Source: Candidatus Eiseniibacteriota bacterium
GTDB lineage: Bacteria > Joyebacterota > Joyebacteria > Joyebacterales > Joyebacteraceae
Direction of reading: 5' to 3'
DNA: 49,635 bases
Assembly (NCBI GenBank): GCA_030595835.1
Contig: JAUVLG010000010.1
Span: forward strand, 1 to 49,635
Part shown: piece after piece, positions 42,665 through 49,635 of the stretch
Layout of the letters: every line of letters begins with the position of its first letter
How positions within the stretch are numbered: the first letter of the stretch is position 1
Notes under the pieces: generated by a model
Databases searched by the model: none
What the model was told of the DNA's origin: nothing
Seen by the model: only the letters and a program-made list of their open reading frames with translations
Position numbers and translations under genes: made by a program

Positions 42665-44149
42665 TCAGTCAAGGAATCGCTCTCCCTCGAAAATGAGCCG
42701 TATGCCGACCCGGTTCGCCGTGTAGTTCCTGGAAGATCCCAGTTCTTCAACGTAGTCCGACTCAGAGCTCCGCCGCCGGTGCTCGTGGAAAACCTCCAGA
42801 GTCATCCCCTCGGTCAGTTGGTGGGCGCTTCGGGTCGAGAACGTCCAATAGGTGTCCTCCCGGCCCGCGTGATAGGGGTCGTCCTCGACGCTCTTGCTCG
42901 TCTGGTAGAAGCGCACCTGAAGCCTGACTCCGAGCGTCAGGACCGTCGGGACATCCCGCACGCGTCCCACGTCCCACCGCACCTTCAGACCGTACTCATC
43001 CTGCTCGTAGCTGATGTCGCTGTCGTTCGATGCACCCCCGGTCTCACCCACCTCGTCGTAGCCGAGTGCCGTGAGCTTCCGAATGGCGTAGCCAAGATCC
43101 ACGCGGACCCCACGCACCGGCCGCACGATGGCGACCAGTCCGGTTGTCCAGGCATCGGAGTCGTACTCGACGAAGTCCTGGTTGTACCCCATGTAGTCGT
43201 ACTTCAGACGTGCGATGAGATCCACGGGCAGCGACCTGTCGCTGCCGATCTCCAGCCGCGCTGAGTGCTTCCGGAAGTCGCAGGAACGGTACGGGTCGTC
43301 GCCGCCGGCGTCTGCGTCCCACAGATATCGGACGTGGTAGCTGGGAATGGCGTAGTAATCGGCGAGAACGTACGCGATCCCCGTCCTGGTCTCCTTCACA
43401 CGGGCGCCCAGCTTGACGAAGCTCTTCTCCCCGTTTATCACCGCCAGTCGTGCGTCAGCCGAGAGTCTCAACTCCGTTGTGCGCCTGCCCGGTTCCTCTC
43501 TGACGAGCGACAGATCGACCGACGGCTCAAAGCGAACGTCGTCAGCGTACTCAACCGGGTACTTCTCCGCATGCCTGCCGTCCAAGAAGTCGTCAACGTC
43601 GGCGTCCGGGTAGTTGAAGATGTTGCTGACATACGCCGCCCCGAGCTCGCGCCGCCAGGCCAGCCGCCATGGCAGGACATCGGGAGCACGCACGGTAGGA
43701 TTGACGTCGAGGACGCCCAGCGCAGGCGCCACGAGCGTGAGCTCTACGGAGTGTTCTCCGGACGGGATACCGAGCGGCACCCTCACGGCCCTGCCGCCCC
43801 GCCAATCGGGATGCGCGGGGTAGCCGGCCGTTCCCGCCGCCGGCCTGAACACAGAATGCCACATCGCTCTGCCGTCGAGCGTGAACACTACGTCGACGTT
43901 GACGTCCGGCGCACCGTCCTCGAACCTCCAGCGCAGTATCGGCTCGAAGACGGCGGGACCCTCGACGGTGAACGACAGTGGAGAACCGACGGTCAGCGGG
44001 AGGTACGTGTACACGTTCCCGGAGATCTCGAGCTCCACGGACTCGGGCGCACCCACGGGAATCACGCGGGCGGCCGACAGCGGAAGGGCCAACAGAAGGC
44101 AGGTGACAAGAGTCAGTGATGCGAGAACCGCCGTGGCGTTACGGCTCAT
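42665..44149 (-). CDS. Probable outer-membrane beta-barrel protein with N-terminal periplasmic domain
   Basis: 494 aa with a signal peptide (VLASLTLVTCLLLALPLSA). Residues 30-150 form a beta domain (YTYLPLTVGSPLSFTVEGP) that is also found twice in the neighbouring gene. From about 165 to the end the sequence alternates polar and hydrophobic residues in strand-like blocks with many Tyr, Arg and Asp (for example ARLKYDYMGYNQDFVEYDSDAWTTG), as in outer-membrane barrels. The last strand is VGIRLIFEGERFLD. No family recognised. Being in the pgs operon it is a candidate outer-membrane part of polymer export. Confidence 0.7.
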   Translation of the reverse strand: MSRNATAVLASLTLVTCLLLALPLSAARVIPVGAPESVELEISGNVYTYLPLTVGSPLSFTVEGPAVFEPILRWRFEDGAPDVNVDVVFTLDGRAMWHSVFRPAAGTAGYPAHPDWRGGRAVRVPLGIPSGEHSVELTLVAPALGVLDVNPTVRAPDVLPWRLAWRRELGAAYVSNIFNYPDADVDDFLDGRHAEKYPVEYADDVRFEPSVDLSLVREEPGRRTTELRLSADARLAVINGEKSFVKLGARVKETRTGIAYVLADYYAIPSYHVRYLWDADAGGDDPYRSCDFRKHSARLEIGSDRSLPVDLIARLKYDYMGYNQDFVEYDSDAWTTGLVAIVRPVRGVRVDLGYAIRKLTALGYDEVGETGGASNDSDISYEQDEYGLKVRWDVGRVRDVPTVLTLGVRLQVRFYQTSKSVEDDPYHAGREDTYWTFSTRSAHQLTEGMTLEVFHEHRRRSSESDYVEELGSSRNYTANRVGIRLIFEGERFLD

Positions 44150-45050
44150 TCGTCAGATCCCCGCGTGGTATGTAGAACTTGATGGCGAGCCCGCCCGCGA
44201 CCGTGTCAGCGAGCCGGAATTCGTACGTGTGCGCCCCGCGTGGGACCTCAAGCACGAAGTATCTGAGCGCACCGGGAATGACGTCATTTCGATCCCTCAT
44301 GACAACGGTCTCTGACGGCTCCCCGTCGATCCTATAGAGACACTCCGGAACGCCCGGCTCCCGGACACCTATGATGTAGGTCTGGTCACCGAGCATCGTG
44401 GCGTCATAGAGCAGCCTGGTATTGACCTTGATGCTCGTGGGACCGACAACGTCGAGCGCGACGAGCGTGCCCCCTGTCATCAGGTAGTAGGTCAACTCCT
44501 TGTCGCGATAGTAGAGCGTCTCGACCGAGTCGTAGTTCCTGGGTGCTATGGACACCAGCGAGGGCTTCGACTCGGCCGACTCGAAGAGCCGCGCGTCGGC
44601 GGAGTGCCCGCCGACAACCCTGAGGTCGTACCCGTGGCGCCCGGTCGGAACATCGATGTAGATGCGACGGATAACACCTGGGCGGAAGCTGTTGAACGCG
44701 ACGTAGAACGCCGACTCCTTCGGGTAGGCTTCCTTCTCGACCGTCTCCACGTGGACACCGTCCCGCGAGATGGACACGCCGTATTCCACGCTCTCGCGGT
44801 CGTTGGGCACGCGGACGCGCGTCAGGATCTTGACCCGCGTGGGTCCCTCTACGGAGAAGGTCAGAGGTTCGTCGGCCGTGAAGTGGTAGTACGTCCGCTC
44901 CGAGCCTTCGACCCAGATACTGGTCTTCCCCGAGTAGTCGGTCGGCCTGAACGACTTCCAGTTGGCCGCGGCGGAGACCTGCGCCGGCACCACGGCCAGC
45001 ACCGCGGCCAGCACCGCGATCATCACGCCAAGGGTGAGAGCTCTTCTCAT
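44139..45050 (-). CDS. Exported protein with two copies of a beta domain shared with the adjacent barrel protein
   Basis: 303 aa; ATG at 45048-45050 with GGAGG upstream starts the signal peptide LGVMIAVLAAVLAVVPAQVSA. Two copies of one module are seen: RTYYHFTADEPLTFSVEGPT (first) and LTYYLMTGGTLVALDVVGPT (second), each followed by about 90 residues ending in a V-P-x-G-x-H-x-Y-x-x-R-type strand (DVPTGRHGYDLRV; EVPRGAHTYEFRL). Overlaps the barrel gene by 11 bp. Periplasmic location and a role next to PgsBCW are inferred; no known family recognised. Confidence 0.72.
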   Translation of the reverse strand: MRRALTLGVMIAVLAAVLAVVPAQVSAAANWKSFRPTDYSGKTSIWVEGSERTYYHFTADEPLTFSVEGPTRVKILTRVRVPNDRESVEYGVSISRDGVHVETVEKEAYPKESAFYVAFNSFRPGVIRRIYIDVPTGRHGYDLRVVGGHSADARLFESAESKPSLVSIAPRNYDSVETLYYRDKELTYYLMTGGTLVALDVVGPTSIKVNTRLLYDATMLGDQTYIIGVREPGVPECLYRIDGEPSETVVMRDRNDVIPGALRYFVLEVPRGAHTYEFRLADTVAGGLAIKFYIPRGDLTNEP

Positions 45051-45139
45051 TGCGCCTCCGGTCCGAGCTCGTCCGCCCGGATCTCCCGGGCGGCAGTCAG
45101 AACTGCCGCATGCCACGCGGTGGTCAGCGCCGCCACGTG

Positions 45140-46240
45140 CTACCGCGGCTTGCGGAACAGGTAGTGCTTCAGGTCGATCCTGACAACCACGAAGATCAGG
45201 AACCCGTAGAGGACCGCCAGGATCCCCGCGAGCGGGACATTGTACCTGTCTCTGAAGAAGATCCCGCCGGTCCCGATGTCGGGAAGCGGTGTTGGCTCCG
45301 CCGCGAGATCATAACGCTCGATGAAATGGTCGGCGCTGGGCACGTGCAGCACGGGCATGCCCTGCTGAGCCATGCGGACCAGCGTTCCCCGCCTCGGGAA
45401 GTTCTTCGTGCCGAGGTTCCTCGCGAGCCCGGGCCTGAGAAGACGGTAGACCTGCTCGCTTCCGGTGCTGGCCAGACCGCCTCCGACGTTGACGTAGGCG
45501 GCGTAGGCGTCTCCGTCCGCTGCTTCCTCGTATATGTCCATTCTGCGAGCGATGCTCTCGTCCAGCGTCGGCTCGTCAATGAGAAGAACGCCGTTCCTCA
45601 CCGCCGCGCTGTCAACCAGTGCGCGGCCCTCGGGTGTCAGTCCGCGGCCGCGGTCGTCACCGCCACCCCTCGACGCCGCGACGGAGCGGTGCTTCAGGAG
45701 GCCCCCGTCTATCAGCACCGACTCCATGTCCAGCCACGTGAGGTCGGGGTCGTTCGCCCCCCACATCGACGAGCCGACGGAGGTGATGGTCACCGGCGTG
45801 GCGCCCAACGTCTCGATGGCCACCAGCACCGCCGCGTTCAGCATCGGGAACGCCCCCGTGACAGCGACCGCCACCAGGTCGCCCTCTCCAACACGGCCAC
45901 GCTTGAGAAGTTCCACGAACACCGCCGCGAGATTGGGGTCGAGCGCACGGAGCTTCTGATTGTGAGAGCCTTTACTCGAGGTGATGGGCGAAATCTCCTG
46001 ACCTATGAGCCCAGTCTCGTTCGGGTCATTGACGACGTCTATCGGCTCGCCCAACCCCAGCCGTGCCTCCCGAATGGCGTCGAGCCCTGCCCGCGTCAGG
46101 GTCGCCGCTTCCATCTTCTCGTTGAAGTACTGCTGCATCACCGGGCTTTTCGAGCGCTCGGCGACCGCCACAAGCGCCAGCCCGACGACGGTGAGCGCTA
46201 CGAGACTCATTACGTGAACCCTACCAGGCCGGTATTTCAA
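45140..46240 (-). CDS. pgsW: Poly-gamma-glutamate system protein PgsW-like
   Basis: 366 aa from a TTG at 46238-46240, chosen because GGAGGAG lies 7 nt upstream and the N-terminus LKYRPGRVH fits; an ATG at 46208-46210 is the alternative. The start overlaps pgsC by 20 bp. One helix near the N-terminus and one near the C-terminus (GILAVLYGFLIFVVVRIDL) frame a large extracytoplasmic or cytoplasmic domain with GLIGQEISPITSS and AVTGAFPMLN and GSSMWGANDPDLTWLDME. The family is known by its association with pgsB and pgsC; its biochemical role is not established. Confidence 0.88.
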   Translation of the reverse strand: MKYRPGRVHVMSLVALTVVGLALVAVAERSKSPVMQQYFNEKMEAATLTRAGLDAIREARLGLGEPIDVVNDPNETGLIGQEISPITSSKGSHNQKLRALDPNLAAVFVELLKRGRVGEGDLVAVAVTGAFPMLNAAVLVAIETLGATPVTITSVGSSMWGANDPDLTWLDMESVLIDGGLLKHRSVAASRGGGDDRGRGLTPEGRALVDSAAVRNGVLLIDEPTLDESIARRMDIYEEAADGDAYAAYVNVGGGLASTGSEQVYRLLRPGLARNLGTKNFPRRGTLVRMAQQGMPVLHVPSADHFIERYDLAAEPTPLPDIGTGGIFFRDRYNVPLAGILAVLYGFLIFVVVRIDLKHYLFRKPR

Positions 46241-46682
46241 TCGGTACTCCTCCGACGGCGACAATGAGAACGAGTCGGACCAGGACGGCCGCCATCAGCA
46301 TCGCCATGATGGTGGCGACCGCGCCCTGCCTTTCCATCCAGTAGGCGATCAGTCCGGGGATGATGTAGCCGATGGCCTCGAAGCTCACGAACTCCGGGAG
46401 CTCGGGCCGACCGAAGAAGACCCGCGTCATGTGGCCGCAGATGAACCCGACCAGGATGACCATGACCAGGTGCCGCTTCCCATAGAGAAGCATCACCCGG
46501 CCGAGCAGGCGGACGATAAGAAACGTGATGATGGCGGCCCCGATCGTTCCGACGACCCGCCAGGGCTCGGCCATGGCCAAGGCGATATAGCCCGGGACCA
46601 CCATGCCACCCGCCGCGAGCCCGAAGGCCTCCGAGAAGATGAGGCTCATCACAAGCCCAAGGCCTACCGCGATAGGTATCAC
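46221..46682 (-). CDS. pgsC: Poly-gamma-glutamate synthesis membrane protein PgsC/CapC
   Basis: 153 aa, about five membrane helices, with the family's start (GLGLVMSLIFSEAFGLAAGGMVVPGYIAL) and GYIIPGLIAYWMERQG. With PgsB it forms the membrane-bound polymerase of poly-gamma-glutamate. The GTG start overlaps the pgsB stop (GTGA), with GAGGAG upstream. Confidence 0.93.
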   Translation of the reverse strand: MIPIAVGLGLVMSLIFSEAFGLAAGGMVVPGYIALAMAEPWRVVGTIGAAIITFLIVRLLGRVMLLYGKRHLVMVILVGFICGHMTRVFFGRPELPEFVSFEAIGYIIPGLIAYWMERQGAVATIMAMLMAAVLVRLVLIVAVGGVPIEIPAW

Positions 46683-47848
46683 TCTCTCTTGCTCCTCTCT
46701 CGGAACAACGACAGTATCTCGCTACCCGTGCCGCCGATGTTGCCCACGCCCACGACGATCGCGCGTTCGGGCGTCAACTCGACGACCTTCCCGAAGACCT
46801 CCTCGGCGCTCTTCCCGCCGAGGTCGTGGATCTTCTCCGGCGCCAGACCGCGGCCCCTGGCTATCGATTTCACGGGATGGGTCATTCCGCCGGTCAGGAT
46901 GTAGTGATCGGCGGGAAGATCGTCGGCGATGATCTCGCCGAACTGGAAGACGCGGTCCGGGCGGTCGGCGCGCATGCTGGCAATGACGATCACGGTCCGG
47001 CCGGGATCAGAGTGCGGGTTCAGTGCTTTCCAGATAGCCACCGTCGACTCACGGTCGTTCGCCGCGAACGCGCTCACGAACTCGAGCTCCTTGCCGCCCT
47101 CGCGGACCTTGTGAATGAAAAGCGCGCCAGGGTCGGGCATCGCCTCTCGCATGCCTTTCACGGCGGTGTCGGACGAAACGCCAAGATGCTCACAGACGGC
47201 GAGCGCCAGTACGACGTTCTCGAGGTGCTCGACGTACCTGAAACCCTGCGAGAGGCTCTGGTCAGCCGCCTCGGGCAGGACTTCGTGCACCTCGGTGCTC
47301 TGCCCCACTGCCTGCTCCGCGAAGGTCTGGAGCCGCGCGTGCTCGGACGTGAAGAGCGCGCCTCCTGTCGGAACCGTCCCGGCGAGAGCGACCGCCACGT
47401 CGTCCACCGTGGGACCCATGACGTCCAGGTGGTCCGGCCTCGCGTTCGTGATGACGCCCACCGTCGCCTTGACGATCCTCTGCTCGCAGAGCCGCTGAAG
47501 GTCGGGCCGGATGGCCATGCACTCGAGGACGAGCGCCTGCGCACCCTCGCGCCTGGAGCGCCTCACGATACCCAACTGCTCGCGGATGTTGGGTGGACCG
47601 GGCCTTGAGACGGGTTCCTCGGCGCCGTCCGGGTGGATGTACCTGGCGGCGGAACCGGTAGTCTTGGCCACGGTGCGTATGCCCCCTGCACGAAGACCGG
47701 CCGCGATGAGTCGCGCGACGGAGGACTTGCCCCGGGTGCCGTTGACGTGAACACGGATGGGGATTGCACGCAGGTTGGCTAGATGCACGCGGTATTCCAC
47801 GACGCCGTAGATAAGGAATGCCGCGGCCAGCAGGGACACCAGAATCAT
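46679..47848 (-). CDS. pgsB: Poly-gamma-glutamate synthase PgsB/CapB (amide ligase)
   Basis: 389 aa, the normal length. A single N-terminal helix (ILVSLLAAAFLIYGVVEY) anchors it; the ATP-binding loop NGTRGKSSVARLI (37-42) and the Mur-ligase-like NARPDHLDVMG follow. It activates the carboxylate of the growing chain and adds glutamate or a similar acidic residue. The open frame extends to 47914, but the ATG at 47846-47848 has GGGAGG upstream and gives the canonical N-terminus. It is the first gene of the run pgsB-pgsC-pgsW-two exported proteins-LVIVD lipoprotein. No pgsA/capA gene is adjacent. Confidence 0.94.
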   Translation of the reverse strand: MILVSLLAAAFLIYGVVEYRVHLANLRAIPIRVHVNGTRGKSSVARLIAAGLRAGGIRTVAKTTGSAARYIHPDGAEEPVSRPGPPNIREQLGIVRRSRREGAQALVLECMAIRPDLQRLCEQRIVKATVGVITNARPDHLDVMGPTVDDVAVALAGTVPTGGALFTSEHARLQTFAEQAVGQSTEVHEVLPEAADQSLSQGFRYVEHLENVVLALAVCEHLGVSSDTAVKGMREAMPDPGALFIHKVREGGKELEFVSAFAANDRESTVAIWKALNPHSDPGRTVIVIASMRADRPDRVFQFGEIIADDLPADHYILTGGMTHPVKSIARGRGLAPEKIHDLGGKSAEEVFGKVVELTPERAIVVGVGNIGGTGSEILSLFRERSKRE

Positions 47849-47976
47849 GCTTCCGGTCCTCCCCGAGCACGGGAACGAGGTGTCAGCACAAAAGTTGCGC
47901 CGGTTCCCCGTCACCTCGGCGCGGCCTCTGGCCCTCCCAGCTGAGGCGCGCGAAGTGAAACGAAGCCGGCACGAGG

Positions 47977-48005
47977 ATGATACCAGACCGGGCCACCTAA
48001 GTCAA
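47977..48005 (-). promoter_or_regulatory. Promoter of the pgs operon
   Basis: Minus strand: TTGACT (48000-48005), 17 bp, TATCAT (47977-47982), both 5 of 6. It lies about 130 nt before the pgsB ATG. Confidence 0.7.
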
Positions 48006-48015
48006 GTACGCGAAT

Positions 48016-48065
48016 CCGGGCCCGCAGGCGCCAGCCGCTTGAGGCTTAAGCACTTACGGGCCCGG
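48016..48065. repeat. Inverted repeat upstream of the pgs promoter
   Basis: CCGGGCCCG (48016-48024) and CGGGCCCGG (48057-48065) are reverse complements separated by 32 bp, just upstream of the -35 element. Further upstream, GCGCC/GGCGC gives a small hairpin after the stop of the beta-helix gene. It may be a terminator for that gene or an operator for pgs. Confidence 0.5.
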
Positions 48066-48106
48066 TTGCATTCATGCGACGCGCCGTCAGGCGCGTTCGG
48101 TGAGGT

Positions 48107-49372
48107 CTATTCGAACGACGCTTTGATCTTGCCCCAGCTCGAAGGCTCAACGGCCGTGAAGCACTCAACATCCCCGGCGCCGATCAGCTGCCCGCACGAG
48201 CTGTTGGCGGGTGCGCAGGGCGAGGTGTCGTACAGGGTCAGGTCGCCCGAGGGCGCGTCGCAGAACTGCGGCTCCTGCGAGATATTGTCGTTGATGCCGG
48301 TCTGGTCGGACAACTGCCCGCCGTAGTTGCCGCCCACGTTGTCAAAGACGTTGCAGCACGTGATGGCCGCCTCCCGCAGGGGCTCGTACGTGTACCAGAT
48401 ACCCCCTCCCGCGAGGGAGTAGGCCACGATCGTCCTGCTGATGACGGGGTCTGGCGAAGCCAGCCACATGCCTCCCGCGCTGGCGGCCCTGTTCCCCATG
48501 AACGTGCAGCCTGTGATCTCGAGGGCGCTTCCGTAGTCCACTCTCAAACCTCCGCCCGCACCTGACCCGGGCACCTCGTTCCAGAGCACGGAGCAGTAGG
48601 TCAGTACGAACACTCCGGAGCGCAAGTAGATGCCCGCGCCTCCGCCCGCCTCATTATCTCTCACCGTGCAGTTGGTTAGAGTGGCGTCGCTCCGGTCGAA
48701 GTAGACCCCACCACCGTGGTACTTGGCGTAGTTACCCTGGATGTGGCAGTCCGAGACCGTGATGCTCACTCCGGAGTAGCACGCGATAGCGCCGCCCATG
48801 CCGTTGCTGCTTCCCCCTGCGTTGTTCCCGATGAAGAGACAGCCGGTGACGGTCGGCGTGGACGTGCCCGTACAGTAGATCGCGCCGCCCTTGTATTCGG
48901 TTCCGCCTCCGTCGACAGTGTTCGAGCCGAAGACGCACCCACTGATGGTGGGAGATGCCGACTGGCAATAGATGCCTCCCCCATTGCCGGAGACGTATCC
49001 GTTCGTAACCGTCACGTCCTGCAGAACGGACGAAGAGCCCTCCCCTGAATTGAAGACAAAGGCCCTGTGCGACTCGAATTCATCCCCGCCGCAGTCGATG
49101 GTCACGTCCGCGGGGTCACCGCTCAAAGACCGCACGGTGACGGCCTTGCCGCCGAAATCGATGTCGCGGTTGCCGTCACCCTGGAACGTGCCCGCGGCCA
49201 GCTTGATGATGTCGCCAGCGGTGACCGCATCAAGGGCCGCCTGTATGGTCGCGTGATCGCCCGACCCGTTCGGCTCGATCAGATAGGTCGCCGCAGTCGC
49301 CGGTGAACACATCGACAGCAGACTGACGGCGGTCAGAGCTACCGCACACGCAGCTATAGCCACAGACGGCAC
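48107..49372 (-). CDS. Secreted right-handed beta-helix protein ending in a short WGKIK tail
   Basis: 421 aa from the GTG at 49370-49372, which has GGGGAGGG upstream and begins the signal peptide ACAVALTAVSLLSMCSPATAA. The body opens with GDHATIQAALDAVTAGDIIKLAAGTFQG, the start typical of pectate-lyase-like beta-helices, and continues as about a dozen coils with NGGGIYC, GGAIYC, GGGVYF, GGAGIYL turns. Unlike its neighbours it has no FlgD-like domain; it ends in a short tail FTAVEPSSWGKIKASFE. The tail is shared with the next gene. No catalytic residues recognised. Confidence 0.85.
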   Translation of the reverse strand: MPSVAIAACAVALTAVSLLSMCSPATAATYLIEPNGSGDHATIQAALDAVTAGDIIKLAAGTFQGDGNRDIDFGGKAVTVRSLSGDPADVTIDCGGDEFESHRAFVFNSGEGSSSVLQDVTVTNGYVSGNGGGIYCQSASPTISGCVFGSNTVDGGGTEYKGGAIYCTGTSTPTVTGCLFIGNNAGGSSNGMGGAIACYSGVSITVSDCHIQGNYAKYHGGGVYFDRSDATLTNCTVRDNEAGGGAGIYLRSGVFVLTYCSVLWNEVPGSGAGGGLRVDYGSALEITGCTFMGNRAASAGGMWLASPDPVISRTIVAYSLAGGGIWYTYEPLREAAITCCNVFDNVGGNYGGQLSDQTGINDNISQEPQFCDAPSGDLTLYDTSPCAPANSSCGQLIGAGDVECFTAVEPSSWGKIKASFE

Positions 49373-49390
49373 AGTGTCCCTCCCCGTGCT

Positions 49391-49480
49391 GGAGTCTTCA
49401 GGTACTATCGGATCCTTCGGGCAGTATCGGAGCCTCCATGATGACATCGGAGCCTCTCGATAATACTGGAGCCTCCGGAG
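49391..49480. repeat. Five degenerate tandem repeats of about 19 bp upstream of the beta-helix gene
   Basis: GGAGTCTTC (49391), GGATCCTTC (49410), GGAGCCTCC (49429), GGAGCCTCT (49449) and GGAGCCTCC (49468) recur at 19, 19, 20 and 19 bp, several followed by a TATC or ATC-like end. They fill the leader of the gene that starts at 49372. Confidence 0.75.
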
Positions 49481-49489
49481 GCAAAGCAA
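49460..49489 (-). promoter_or_regulatory. Possible promoter of the 48107-49372 gene, spanned by an inverted repeat
   Basis: Minus strand: TTGCTT (49484-49489), 18 bp, TATTAT (49460-49465, 5 of 6). One arm of the 13-bp inverted repeat lies in the spacer. The -35 is weak. Confidence 0.4.
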
Positions 49490-49509
49490 TGCCTGTCTCC
49501 GGAGGCTCC
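49468..49509 (-). repeat. Perfect 13-bp inverted repeat (hairpin)
   Basis: GGAGCCTCCGGAG (49468-49480) and CTCCGGAGGCTCC (49497-49509) with a 16-nt loop. The stem is strong enough to act as terminator of the gene that ends at 49550, but no T-run follows on the minus strand; it could also be an operator. Confidence 0.7.
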
Positions 49510-49549
49510 TGATGATCTCCTGCAGATGTCGCGTGACTGTCCCTGACCG

Positions 49550-49635
49550 CTACTCGAAGCTGGCCTTGATCTTGCCCCAGCTCGAGGACTCCACGGCCGT
49601 GAAGCAGTCCACGTCCTCGGCACCGATCAGCTGTC
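49550..49635 (-). CDS. C-terminal end of a second beta-helix family paralog, truncated by the window
   Basis: Only the last 27 codons are inside the window, ending at TAG 49550-49552. They read LIGAEDVDCFTAVE then SSSWGKIKASFE, almost identical to the end of the 48107-49372 product, so the two genes are tandem paralogs. The rest lies beyond the right edge. Confidence 0.75.
   Translation of the reverse strand, partial: QLIGAEDVDCFTAVESSSWGKIKASFE

Overview
The window comes from a high-GC bacterium with an outer membrane. Its exported proteins carry signal peptides or lipoboxes, and several end in FlgD-like 'PNPFNP ... SGVYF.RL' domains of the kind common in the FCB superphylum and its candidate lineages (for example Eisenbacteria, Fermentibacteria or Latescibacteria-like groups). 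I cannot name the species. Gene content points to an anaerobic, ferredoxin-using amino-acid and one-carbon metabolism. No RNA gene, insertion sequence or CRISPR array was seen.

Layout: (1) 1-453, the end of a secreted protein. (2) 502-4775, minus strand: a folate one-carbon cluster in transcription order panB remnant, metV, metF and a metH-like gene without reactivation domain. (3) 4841-16378, minus strand: one long operon that begins with the NADH/NAD+ sensor rex, preceded by a TTGACA promoter and an 18-bp Rex operator. It continues with Mrp-type antiporter subunits, two large antiporter-like subunits and NuoH/B/C/D-like subunits, and ends with a fusion of a NuoI-like ferredoxin to a GltD-like flavoprotein. 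The order matches archaeal mbx (mbxABCDFGHH'MJKLN as I recall it). The NuoD-like subunit lacks the hydrogenase Ni ligands and also the usual quinone-site His and Tyr. (4) 16459-20574, plus strand: iorAB (2-oxoacid:ferredoxin oxidoreductase, divergent from rex), nth and a rubrerythrin-like diiron protein. (5) 20577-27230, plus strand: addB-addA, preceded by a 15-bp tandem repeat. (6) 27275-28471, minus strand: an MFS transporter.

(7) 28632-49635, all minus strand: an island of exported proteins. It holds a 1433-aa beta-helix/FnIII protein, a clan-CD-peptidase-like protein with a seven-bladed VCBS propeller and an ASPIC/UnbV domain, an M14 carboxypeptidase, a C25 gingipain-like protein with its catalytic His replaced, an LVIVD lipoprotein, a beta-barrel protein and a periplasmic protein sharing one domain, the poly-gamma-glutamate genes pgsW, pgsC and pgsB (no pgsA), and two beta-helix proteins (one cut by the window edge) with the same C-terminal end.

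How the parts may work together (inference): IorAB makes reduced ferredoxin; the Mbx-like complex could pass those electrons to NAD(P)+ through its GltD-like module while moving Na+ or H+ through the Mrp part, under Rex control. The pgs cluster with its two companion exported proteins may be a synthesis and export unit for an anionic polymer.
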